From Faecalicatena faecalis (GTDB lineage Bacteria; Bacillota; Clostridia; Lachnospirales; Lachnospiraceae): a stretch of DNA of 64,000 nt. Position numbers and translations under genes: made by a program. Within the stretch, counting starts at the first letter, position 1. Each line of letters starts with the position of its first letter. The DNA lies in NCBI RefSeq assembly GCF_012524165.2, contig NZ_JABACJ020000007.1:144435-208434 (forward strand). The letters run 5' to 3'. The notes beneath the pieces were generated by a model. That model did not search any database and was not told the origin of the DNA. It saw only the letters and a program-made list of their open reading frames with translations. Below, one piece after another: positions 16,166-24,700 of this stretch.

Positions 16166-17740
16166 TCACAGCTGTTCCATCGTATGGAAACGAATGGATG
16201 CCAGCAAACCGGTGGCTACTGTTACTATCATACTATAAATGAGAATAATTGGAAAGACCAAATCCATATTGATCATGAAACCTGCTATGGCTGAAACCGC
16301 TGCGCCAATCCCCAGAATCATCATCTGGATAAGAGACCGCACAAGATTCTGCCCCGTCTTACCAAGAGTATCTCCTAAAATGCACTGCGCTACCACCCTC
16401 GTGTACAATCTGTTTGCCTGGAGTACAGTATAGGTCAGGATCGCAAGGATAATCTGCAGCATGTCAAGTCTCCAGCCAATCCCGATTGGAATGCAGAAAA
16501 CGCATCCGTCCACAAATGACTTAATATGCTCCATCAAAGTAGCGTACCATAATTTTTTTATCGGCTTATCTGGAATTAGGTACAGATATGGATTTTTCAG
16601 CTCATTCTCCCATTTTCCCAGATACCCGGAAAAAATAAGAGCGATATACAGGATGATTCCCATAAAAAACAACTGTGGTACACCGGATTTTCTTGCGCCT
16701 GCCTCCATGGACTTTGCCAAAATCAGAGACATACCAAGACAGAGGAGCGTCATCTTGGAAAAGATAAAGAACCGTTCCTTCTTATACTCTAATAACTGTC
16801 TGTAGAAAATCGCTTTCGCACCGGATGCTTTGAAAGACTCACTGACCTTGCGGAATTTCTTTCTCTTTTCCCCAATTCCGGTCACCATCTCTCCATCTAG
16901 CTTGCGTTTCCTCATCTCTGCATAGTCATCTGCAAACTTGGCCGCATCCTCATAGTAGCCTCCGTCAGTCTTTGTGCGCCAAGCAGCCAGAAAGGTGACC
17001 GCCACAGTAAGCAGATACAGCACCGTACAGATGATATTCACCGTATCTGCACCCAGAAGCACCAGCCTGTATGCCGCAATATTCCATCCTACAATCGGAA
17101 TCATCAAAAGCCCCGGCCAGTCAATAAATGCTGATGCCGTGTCCAACGTGATTCCATATTTTTTAAAATACAGAATAATAAAAATAGTAATACCGATCAA
17201 AAATACCTTAATTCCTCTGCTGATCCATGTAATCACGTTCCGTGGAATCCGGTCATTCGTATACAAAAGCAGCATGACACTGATTTCCATACTAAGCTCC
17301 AACACGATTTCAATCAGAAACAGCAGCATGACCCTCCACGGAGCCACACCAAACACAGTCAGACCTGCGATTGCAAATACAATTCCGATAACGACGGATA
17401 ACAGATAATTCATCCATGCACTGTGAAGCAGGATCAGCTTTGGACTGATTGGTGCTGGAAAAACCATATGTGTATCGGAAGGTTTAAAAATAATCCCTTT
17501 CCTGGACGCATAACTTGCAAAATTCGAGAGGAAAATGTATAACGACCAAATCGTAAGTATCACGACCAGTCCCTTCGGAGAATCAAAGTGGACCTGTCCG
17601 GCAAGCTTGGCCAGCATAACTACGAGAAAAATTCCATAAGCGGCACAGAAGATTATTAAGAGCAGACTTGCCGGTTTCTTCACTGCTCTCTTAAAATTAT
17701 TGATAAACTTACGTCTCGTCAAATATAATAATGCCTTCAT
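16166..17740 (-). CDS. ABC exporter permease (putative ABC exporter family)
   Basis: A 524-residue integral membrane protein with roughly eleven to twelve spans and an Arg/Lys-rich start (LTRRKFINNFKRAVKK). The soluble loop around residues 270-310 is charged (DDYAEMRKRKLDGEM). The arrangement, length and position match the Firmicutes 'putative ABC exporter' permeases. It is immediately preceded by the ATPase gene (stop 17741, start 17740), so both are translated from one mRNA and form one exporter. The cargo is unknown; YtrA-type systems of this build respond to cell-envelope antibiotics. Confidence 0.85.
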   Translation of the reverse strand: MKALLYLTRRKFINNFKRAVKKPASLLLIIFCAAYGIFLVVMLAKLAGQVHFDSPKGLVVILTIWSLYIFLSNFASYASRKGIIFKPSDTHMVFPAPISPKLILLHSAWMNYLLSVVIGIVFAIAGLTVFGVAPWRVMLLFLIEIVLELSMEISVMLLLYTNDRIPRNVITWISRGIKVFLIGITIFIILYFKKYGITLDTASAFIDWPGLLMIPIVGWNIAAYRLVLLGADTVNIICTVLYLLTVAVTFLAAWRTKTDGGYYEDAAKFADDYAEMRKRKLDGEMVTGIGEKRKKFRKVSESFKASGAKAIFYRQLLEYKKERFFIFSKMTLLCLGMSLILAKSMEAGARKSGVPQLFFMGIILYIALIFSGYLGKWENELKNPYLYLIPDKPIKKLWYATLMEHIKSFVDGCVFCIPIGIGWRLDMLQIILAILTYTVLQANRLYTRVVAQCILGDTLGKTGQNLVRSLIQMMILGIGAAVSAIAGFMINMDLVFPIILIYSMIVTVATGLLASIRFHTMEQL

Positions 17741-18451
17741 CTATGAATCACCATCCGTTTCCCAACTGCCAGTCATCTCAAAGAACAGGTCATCCAGATC
17801 CTTCTCTCCCGCCTCTGCCTTATTGTAAGAACCGATGATATGGCTTTTTTCCATCACGAACATGACATCCCACAGATTTTCTACCATTTCAAGCATATGG
17901 GTACTGATCAGTACTGTCACGCCCTGGTCGCGCAGCTCCTTTACCACCTCTTTCAGTTCCTTGATCGCCTTTGGATCCAGGCCGACCATCGGTTCATCTA
18001 ATAGAATCACCTTTGGCTTCACTGCAAGAGCACAGCAGATGCTGACCTTCTGCATCATTCCCTTAGAAAGCTCATTGCCCAGCTTATCCTGTTTATCATC
18101 CAGATCAAAGCGTGAAAGCATCGCTTCAATCTCTTCATCTGTGACATTGCTGTTATATGCTCTGCGTATGTATTCTATATGCTCCCTCACAGTCAGCGCC
18201 TCGAACATAGATGGAATCTCGGGAACATAGGCAAAAAGACGTTTGGCTTCTAATGTCTTCGCATCAATGGCCTGAATCCCAATTCTCCCTGTATAGCGCA
18301 GCAGACCTGCAATACATTTGATGATTGTAGATTTGCCTGCCCCGTTCGGCCCTAAAAGAACACCTACCTGTCCATCCGGGATAAAAAAGTTCACCTTATC
18401 GACCGCAAGGTATTTTCCATATGATTTACTTAAATCTTGAATTTCCAGCAT
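17741..18451 (-). CDS. ABC transporter ATP-binding protein
   Basis: A 236-residue ATPase. Walker A GPNGAGKST is at about residues 34-42, the signature LSKGMMQKV near 133, Walker B VILLDEPMVGLDP follows, and STHML carries the switch His. The ATG at 18451 lies behind GCAGGAGGGT. It powers the permease encoded directly downstream. The promoter carries a GntR/YtrA-like palindrome over its start site, hinting at induction by a small ligand or envelope stress. Confidence 0.95.
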   Translation of the reverse strand: MLEIQDLSKSYGKYLAVDKVNFFIPDGQVGVLLGPNGAGKSTIIKCIAGLLRYTGRIGIQAIDAKTLEAKRLFAYVPEIPSMFEALTVREHIEYIRRAYNSNVTDEEIEAMLSRFDLDDKQDKLGNELSKGMMQKVSICCALAVKPKVILLDEPMVGLDPKAIKELKEVVKELRDQGVTVLISTHMLEMVENLWDVMFVMEKSHIIGSYNKAEAGEKDLDDLFFEMTGSWETDGDS

Positions 18452-18487
18452 GATTACCCTCCTGCATATGTAGTGAATGCTTAAGCT

Positions 18488-18511
18488 CTTGTATTACTCG
18501 CTTAATACAAG
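18488..18511. promoter_or_regulatory. YtrA-like operator before the ABC exporter
   Basis: CTTGTATTA and TAATACAAG form a perfect 9-base inverted repeat around CTCGCT. The pattern resembles operators of YtrA-subfamily GntR repressors (TGTATTA...TAATACA), which usually control ABC exporters. It covers the end of the -10 box and the start site. No GntR gene of that type is beside it. Confidence 0.65.
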
Positions 18512-18538
18512 AATACAGGTAAATCAATTCTTTGTCAA
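18510..18538 (-). promoter_or_regulatory. Promoter of the ABC exporter operon
   Basis: TTGACA (18538-18533) and TATTCT (18515-18510) with 17 bases between, minus strand, about 60 bases before the ATPase start. Confidence 0.8.
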
Positions 18539-18623
18539 TAGGGTGGGGAGCGGATATTCCAGTTTTAGAATGGTATCCTTTACGCATGTTTACATAATGA
18601 TTTTGTTTTCATAAAAATAAAAA

Positions 18624-18661
18624 CTTCGCATTGTATCATAATCTTTTTGTACAATGCGAAG
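18624..18661 (-). terminator. Terminator downstream of gene debris
   Basis: Perfect 12-base arms CTTCGCATTGTA/TACAATGCGAAG. On the minus strand the stem is followed by TTTTTATTTTTATG. It closes the decayed region containing the AAA-ATPase_like fragment. Confidence 0.85.
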
Positions 18662-18804
18662 CTCAAATGCTCTTATGCTTTTATAATGAACAAATCTTTC
18701 TTATAAAAACCTTCTACATATCCTTGCTGGATGGGGATATCATACTCATGATGTTATCTTATCACTTTCTAAAAGGAAATTATATCGATTATATTCTTCC
18801 TGAA

Positions 18805-19032
18805 TCACATATATTGTGCTGTGTCCTCATCACTAATTTCAAAAAACGCCTTCAACATGCTCATGTTCAACGTTTTGCCAAACCTGCGCGGCCTGACTAA
18901 TAAAGTAACTTCTGCACCAGAGTTTAATAAATCCCTGATAAGCAATGATTTATCTACAAAGTAATACTGTTCTTTTCTGATTTTCTTAAAATCACTAATG
19001 CCAAGGGGAAGCAGTTTATTCCGGTCACTCAT
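18805..19032 (-). pseudogene. N-terminal fragment of an AAA-ATPase_like/PD-(D/E)XK protein
   Basis: Seventy-five residues match the beginning of the AAA-ATPase_like (DUF1703-linked) family: LPLGISDFKKIRKEQYYFVDKS, then LLVRPRRFGKTLNMSML with the Walker A RPRRFGKT. Complete members run to over 500 residues and end with a PD-(D/E)XK nuclease domain. Here a stop codon comes at residue 76 and no rest of the gene is found before the terminator at 18624-18661. The start keeps a ribosome site (GAAGGAGG), but the product could not hydrolyse ATP. Confidence 0.8.
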
Positions 19033-19140
19033 CGATTTCCTCCTTCCGAACTACTATCTAAGTTATACGAATAAATAATTGTTTTTATTATATCACACAT
19101 GTTGTACGTTATCATATCCATAAATACTCTTTTTCATAAA

Positions 19141-19183
19141 AAGACCTTTCAGGCAAAATATATCATTTGCTCCGAAAGGTCTT
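19141..19183 (-). terminator. Terminator of the type IV pilus operon
   Basis: AAGACCTTTC and GAAAGGTCTT arms, 30 bases past the stop codon of the last pilus gene; a TTTTTATG tract follows on the minus strand. Confidence 0.85.
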
Positions 19184-19213
19184 ACGTCTTCTTTATTTGT
19201 TCCCATGAACAGC

Positions 19214-20491
19214 TTAATTACTGACACTGATAAATCTGGATTCCACTTTCACCCAATTTGAATTTGAAGCAGGGGCAATTCCTGGCTGTCCACCACTCGG
19301 CTCTACACAAATATAATACTCCTCTTGATAGAGATAAATAGTTCCCTTTTGTATAAGTGTATCAAATTGTCCGGCAGTTGTAATATTTTTCTCTGTTACC
19401 AATTTATCATTGAGTAGCTCTATTACTTTATTCCAATTATCTTTGTAATTCTTTATCTGTCCCATGCTGCCACAATCATATTTATCTGTAACTGTATCTT
19501 CTGTGACTAAATAATACTTATTGTTGTCTTGATAAATCCCAGCCGGTACCTGAATTAACTCTGTATCATGAGGCGGTTTTAATGAATCCGCTATATCCTT
19601 TAAGTCCTGAAAACTAGGCATACCTTCAAAAAATTTTAACTTACCATCTTCGATTTCTATGTACCCGTGCTCTCTATTAATTTCAGGTTCATCTGGCGTA
19701 TCTGGATTATCTGGACCGTCCGGGTTATCTGGATTATCCGGGTTATCTGGATTATCCGGGTTGTCTGGATTGTCTGGGGTATCTGGATTATCTGGACCAT
19801 CCGGGGTATCTGGATTATCTGGACCATCTGGAGTCCCGTCTTCCTTCCCTGGTCCTGAAATTGTCGGTGAATTATAGCACTCTATTGTCTTCGTGACCGT
19901 ACAGGTATATTGATATTTTTCATTTCGCACTTTCAGGGTCACATCTACAAGGGGAAGCAGATTCCCGGTCTTTCCCTTTACGGTATCGAACCGCAGCTCC
20001 TGCACGTAGTAATTCATATACATATTCTCAGAATATTTCCAGTCGACCGCATCGTACAGGTTCTCATCTCCGGCCATGTTCTTCACTTCGTAGTAATGGA
20101 TATTGAGCTCTTTTGTTTTTGCATCCCCGGGTGTCCGCTCTACAGCACTGATCTTGATATGGCTTCCTGTCCTGTCATACAGCTCGATTTCTGAATTATC
20201 CGCACTGATAATCACATGGTCCAGATTTTCCGTTCCTTTTGTCGTATCTGGGATATTTCGATCCTGTGCACCGGAAATCTCTCCCGAGATTTTGTCCATG
20301 AGCGTATCTGTGAGCTGTTCCGCATGTTCGATCGTTTTGAGCTTGTCATAAGACTTCCCCCAGGACAACAGCATACTGCAAGCCATTGTAAAAAGGATTC
20401 CTGTCAAAATAATCGTGACTACCATTTCGACCATGGTAAAACCTTTATTCGATTTTAAGTTTTCACGAATCTTGATCATCCATTTTCTCAT
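19214..20491 (-). CDS. Modular minor pilin with Pro-Asp-Asn linker and C-terminal module
   Basis: A 425-residue protein with a class III prepilin signal: short positive leader, NKG^FTMVEM with Glu at +5, then about 20 hydrophobic residues. The first 205 residues resemble a PilW/PilJ-type minor pilin (a conserved-looking EHAEQLTDTLMDKISGEISG helix). Residues about 210-270 are a low-complexity run of PDN, PDT and PDG triplets. The last 150 residues form a separate domain ending with IYLYQEEYYICVE and NSNWVKV, a pattern that recalls CBM5/12-type carbohydrate-binding modules (aromatic residues around a GxxY...W core). I infer a pilus subunit that displays a binding domain on a stiff linker. Last gene of the operon. 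Confidence 0.85.
   Translation of the reverse strand: MRKWMIKIRENLKSNKGFTMVEMVVTIILTGILFTMACSMLLSWGKSYDKLKTIEHAEQLTDTLMDKISGEISGAQDRNIPDTTKGTENLDHVIISADNSEIELYDRTGSHIKISAVERTPGDAKTKELNIHYYEVKNMAGDENLYDAVDWKYSENMYMNYYVQELRFDTVKGKTGNLLPLVDVTLKVRNEKYQYTCTVTKTIECYNSPTISGPGKEDGTPDGPDNPDTPDGPDNPDTPDNPDNPDNPDNPDNPDNPDGPDNPDTPDEPEINREHGYIEIEDGKLKFFEGMPSFQDLKDIADSLKPPHDTELIQVPAGIYQDNNKYYLVTEDTVTDKYDCGSMGQIKNYKDNWNKVIELLNDKLVTEKNITTAGQFDTLIQKGTIYLYQEEYYICVEPSGGQPGIAPASNSNWVKVESRFISVSN
19689..19833 (-). repeat. Nine-base tandem repeat encoding the PDN/PDT/PDG linker
   Basis: About sixteen nine-base units, such as GGATTATCT and GGACCATCC read on the plus strand, encode Pro-Asp-X triplets. Because units are multiples of three, slippage would change linker length and not the reading frame. 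Confidence 0.9.
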
Positions 20492-20521
20492 CTAATCTTC
20501 ACCATCACTATCCGACTATTT

Positions 20522-20905
20522 CTACGGTTCCTCTTCTTTAAACTCATAAATCGTGATTTCATTTCCTGTTTCAACCCTGATTTTCTGGTTCTCTAACTTG
20601 ATTTTCTCCCCGTCATATAGAAATTGCAATGTCTCCCCTTTCTCATTGATTGTCACTGCAACCTTTGGAGTTTCTGCGGCATCATGTTTCTGTTTATAAA
20701 AGGAAGACAGCATGGACTCTGTATTCTCCCGGATTTCCTGAGAACGTTTTAATAATTTGCTGGACTGTGTGACCACTTTCGTGAATGTTCCGATCAAAAG
20801 CACCAGAACAACAAAACCAACAATTAATTCAACAAAGGTAGATCCTTTCCTGTTACCTGCAAGGGCGCCCTTATGATTTCTATTGAACTTACTCTGACTC
20901 TTCAT
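20522..20905 (-). CDS. Minor pilin (type IV pilus)
   Basis: A 127-residue prepilin-like protein. The leader of about 21 residues ends RKG, followed by STFVELIVGFVVLVLLIG with Glu at +5, so PilD should cut before the Ser. The remaining chain is a helix (SKLLKRSQEIRENTESML) and a small beta part. Size and position resemble GspI/PilV-type minor pilins, which start assembly at the pilus tip. Its start overlaps the end of the gene before it by 17 bases, so the two are co-translated. Confidence 0.85.
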   Translation of the reverse strand: MKSQSKFNRNHKGALAGNRKGSTFVELIVGFVVLVLLIGTFTKVVTQSSKLLKRSQEIRENTESMLSSFYKQKHDAAETPKVAVTINEKGETLQFLYDGEKIKLENQKIRVETGNEITIYEFKEEEP

Positions 20906-21656
20906 CTTCCAGGCTCCCCCTTTCTTCCCCAGGATTGGTCATGAACCATCCCCAGATTTCCTTTCCGTCTTCTGGTTTGCTATCTGCACTATATGCCAAC
21001 TCATAGGTCCTGGTAATCGTGCTGGACTGTTTTCCGACTTTGCATTTTACCGTAATGACCAGCGGCGTGCCATTTTTCTTTTTCTCACTGTCAGTTTCCG
21101 TCACCTTTTCACTGGTACTGCCCCAATACATCTCGACCGTAATATCACCGGCTAACTTACGGAATGACTCATCCGCAATCGCACCTGTATCCAGTTGTAA
21201 TTCCCGGGTAGCTGCTTTTTTACTATGATTGCGGTCTCCCTCTTCTTCCTCATCATAATAGGGCCATCCATTGGTCCACATATTTCGCATTATAAAATCA
21301 ACCAGTTCCGGTGCTTGCTTCGTTCCCGGTTTTTTGTTCTTCGAATCATAGGAATAGATCGGCGTCCTTTTATCTATCATACTGCCGTCAAACGTAATAT
21401 ACCAGCTATTCCCGTCATTTTCCAGTTCCTCCCGGATCTCCTCACTTAATGAGACAGCTAATAACTGGCACTGTTCCTGATTCTTATACCCCAGTGAGGA
21501 TTTATACATGGAAAAGGATAAAAGGAGCAGGGAGAGGCACAAAACCACAATTACAGCCATAACACACAGCACATAAACCAGCGCGGAACCTCGATTGTTC
21601 CAACTCCTTGAACTACTCTGGTCTTTCTTGCATTTCCAATTTTTCTTTTGATCCAA
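20889..21656 (-). CDS. PilX/GspK-like minor pilin without Glu5
   Basis: A 255-residue protein beginning at TTG 21656 behind a good GGAGGT site. After a 22-residue positive leader comes RG^SALVYVLCVMAVIVVLC: a prepilin-like cut site but with Tyr at +5 in place of the usual Glu. GspK and PilX proteins, which cap the pilus tip complex and often lack Glu5, have this look. The rest (SLSEEIREELENDGN, then a serine- and lysine-rich region) is soluble. It lies between the giant pilin gene and two further minor pilins, so it probably belongs to one tip complex with them. Confidence 0.75.
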   Translation of the reverse strand: MDQKKNWKCKKDQSSSRSWNNRGSALVYVLCVMAVIVVLCLSLLLLSFSMYKSSLGYKNQEQCQLLAVSLSEEIREELENDGNSWYITFDGSMIDKRTPIYSYDSKNKKPGTKQAPELVDFIMRNMWTNGWPYYDEEEEGDRNHSKKAATRELQLDTGAIADESFRKLAGDITVEMYWGSTSEKVTETDSEKKKNGTPLVITVKCKVGKQSSTITRTYELAYSADSKPEDGKEIWGWFMTNPGEERGSLEDEESE

Positions 21657-21743
21657 CTTTTCTTGTACCTCCTTCCCGTCCTATTCTTTAATACTGACCC
21701 GCTGGACCGGATGAACCAGCTTTTCCATCCTTATGATCACATC

Positions 21744-24700
21744 TTATTTATCATCCGAAGGTTTTGGTTCATCCCCAGCAGTGCCATTTTGTGCATTGTG
21801 ACTCTGCGCATTCTCGTTTTGTGTCGTATTCTTCTGTGCAGAATCATTCTGTTGACTATTTTCCTGCTCGTCGTTCTTTTGGGCACCCTCTTTCTGTGGA
21901 TTTCCCTGTGTTTCCCCATTCTGCCCATCGTGATTCTGCATCTGGCCCTCTTCTGATTTCATGCTGTCTTCCTCAGAAGCCGGATCGGCCTTCGGATGTT
22001 CTTCTGCTGTCCTGATTTGAATTCCTGACAACTCCTGCCATTGCGTACAGCCGCCTCCGGCCCAATCAATCACTCGAACTTTGATATCCGTGATTGAATC
22101 CAGATTCTGTACTTCAAATTCTGCATTCCCGGCAGGCGCATACTTAAACTGCACATCTCCATCCGCACCTATGAATTGGAACAGGATGCCATAAGTTGTA
22201 CCGCCCTGTGTTTCTGTAACCGTACAAGTCTTCTTATCCACATCTAAAGCTGCATCAAATATCGCCTGATATCCGTATAACCTGTTCTCATAAACGATAT
22301 TCAGTATTCCATTCTCAAGATTTGCGGTACAACTGCTCTGTTCGGTATCGGTCTGCTTCACAGCATTTTTGCCATCCTGATACCACCAGTTCGTCTGATA
22401 CTTTTCTCCTGATGCCTGGAATGTGATCTGCTGTGTATCCTGATTCAGTGCAAATTTCTTTATATTCTCCTCAATTCCAATCACATCTGGCAGTGTCAAA
22501 GCAAATGTATTTTCGGACCATTCCAGCTTACTTTGTGTCTTCATAAGCTCTGTTCCTACTTCATTTGCAGTTTCTAACATATAAGGAAAACCAAATGCCG
22601 TATCTTCCAGTATATCTCCCAGATAATATGCATTCTGTTCCTCACTGCAGGAAGGATAAGCCGTTCCATCCTTTTCGACCATAAGGTCACTGACTCGTTG
22701 ATACTTTTTCTCCTTCTTGGTTCCTGCCATTGGATAAGCCGATGACAAATCTGTCTCCGTGTCATTGTAGAAAACATGATAATAGACCTCACCATCTGCT
22801 TTTACTACCCGTTCCAGATAAACCTGGGCAGCCTTACTTGCGCCGGATATGACAATCACATATTGATCTTTGTCATCCCGTGTATTCAGATACACCTTAG
22901 GCTGTTTTACGTTCGAATCTGTATAGGTTGTCTCATCAAACAGAGAAATACTCTCCCCTGCTGACTTCCAGCCTCCAGCTATCCTGTTATCCTCGATCTT
23001 CTTGAATTCCGGCAGGAGCGTTCCGTTCTCATAATCTTTCAAGAACAGAACAGAATCTACAGTGCTTCCCTTTGTTTTTGCATAGGTACTTCCATATTCC
23101 GCCAAATCTGTGATTCGGTAGATGTAATGGCTTCTCAAATCCCCTGTAAGCGGCACTTCTAAGGAATAACCTTCTCTTGCTGACAATGCAGCCGTTCCAT
23201 AAGAAGGACTTTCATCTGCAGGAGTCGTTCCTTCGCTTCCGCGATACCAGGAAACTGTCTTGGAATCTTCATAGCGCTCGAAATTACCAGAGAGTCCTGC
23301 TGCCTTGACGAATTCCGTCTTGACATAGTCGGAAACTACCGTTCCATTTACCGCCTCTGCATCCGCAAGCACAAGAATCAGTTGTGTATTTTCCTGCCCA
23401 TCAGACTGGCATTTCAGATACGACGTTGTGGTCATGGAACCTGCCCCTGTCTGCAGATCCAGCCGATATGGCAGATCCAGGCTGCCTCCGATTGGAAGCT
23501 CACCGACGTATCTTGCATTTTGAACATCCATACGCTTTGCCGCTGCTGTATCAGGTCCCTCTGTCCCTAAGTTCTCCATCTCCTCTTTATCTGTAGATAA
23601 GAGGTATATACTATATCCATTTACGCCCTTCTTCGCGTAGATCCAATCCATCTCCATCAAAGTATTATAATCGGACATTCCATCCACTTTTTGTGAATGA
23701 TGTGCCATCTGGAACAAGAAATCCTGTGCATAATCTTCTACCGTTCCGGTCAGCGTAGTCTGTTTTACAGCAGCTCCTCCTGCAGAGTCTTCCTCCGTAT
23801 GACTGTCGCCTGAATAATATACTTCTGTCTGTGACTCACTCAATTTCGGTGTATCATTCTGTGCACGCGGAATCCTGAATTGTACATAGCTGACTTTATG
23901 TCTGTCCTCATAGGTCCACAGAGAGCTGATCTCATTGTCAGCCGTTGCCCGAAATGCCAGTACCGCATACATTCCTGCAAGATCAGATAATTTGAGTGTC
24001 TGCACAGCACCGTTGCCATCCACGACCTCGATTCCCGTACCAGGCAGGTGATAGCTGCCTTTCTTTAAGGACCCTTCCAACAGAGCAGACGCATCCTTTA
24101 AGCGGTACTTCGGTTCTACATTCTCTACTATTTCTCCTGTCTGCCTTTCTCCCTGAGCCATATCAAATGGATATGTATCATAGAAGGTCATATTCAGTTC
24201 ATATTTTCCACTTGACGGACGGCTGTGATCCCAAATATTGATATGAAGACCACTCGTATCCTCAAGAACGTTCATCTGATCCAGCGTCATAAATTCCTGT
24301 AAACTGTAAGTTTCCTGCATTTCCAGCTTGTCGCCTGATGTCGGTTCCGACATTTTTTCCAAAAGCGCTTCCATATCCGGTACATCCAGTCTCTTTGGAA
24401 GTGTCATCTCACTGCCGACTCCTGCCGGACCGTCCTTATAAACACTGGAATCCGCAGATGCCAATGCTTTCACGGAAATCTTGAGCTTTGTATCACCTGT
24501 AAATTCACCTAAATCAATTGCACGTACCAGCTTCGCCGAAGATGCCATTTCGTCCCCGCTCAAACTCAGGAATGTCCAGATTTCCTTGCGGTCGGCCGTG
24601 TAGGTCCCATCACTGTTTTTGGTAATTGTGACCGTCTTTTCCACTTTGTCTGCATGTTTGTAGATCTCTGAATCAGAATTCTCAATTATCTTGCTATAGA

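Noticed and set aside
18673..18747. A short minus-strand frame ending in DLFIIKA before the terminator at 18624
   Set aside because: It looks like the tail of some lost gene, but it is too short and has no start or ribosome site to annotate.
19689..19833. A possible CRISPR array
   Set aside because: Units are nine bases, contiguous and without spacers; they lie in a coding frame. No CRISPR array was seen elsewhere.
19659..19877. Plus-strand frames of Ser-Gly-Leu and Trp-Ile repeats
   Set aside because: They are the opposite strand of the nine-base repeat that encodes the pilin linker.
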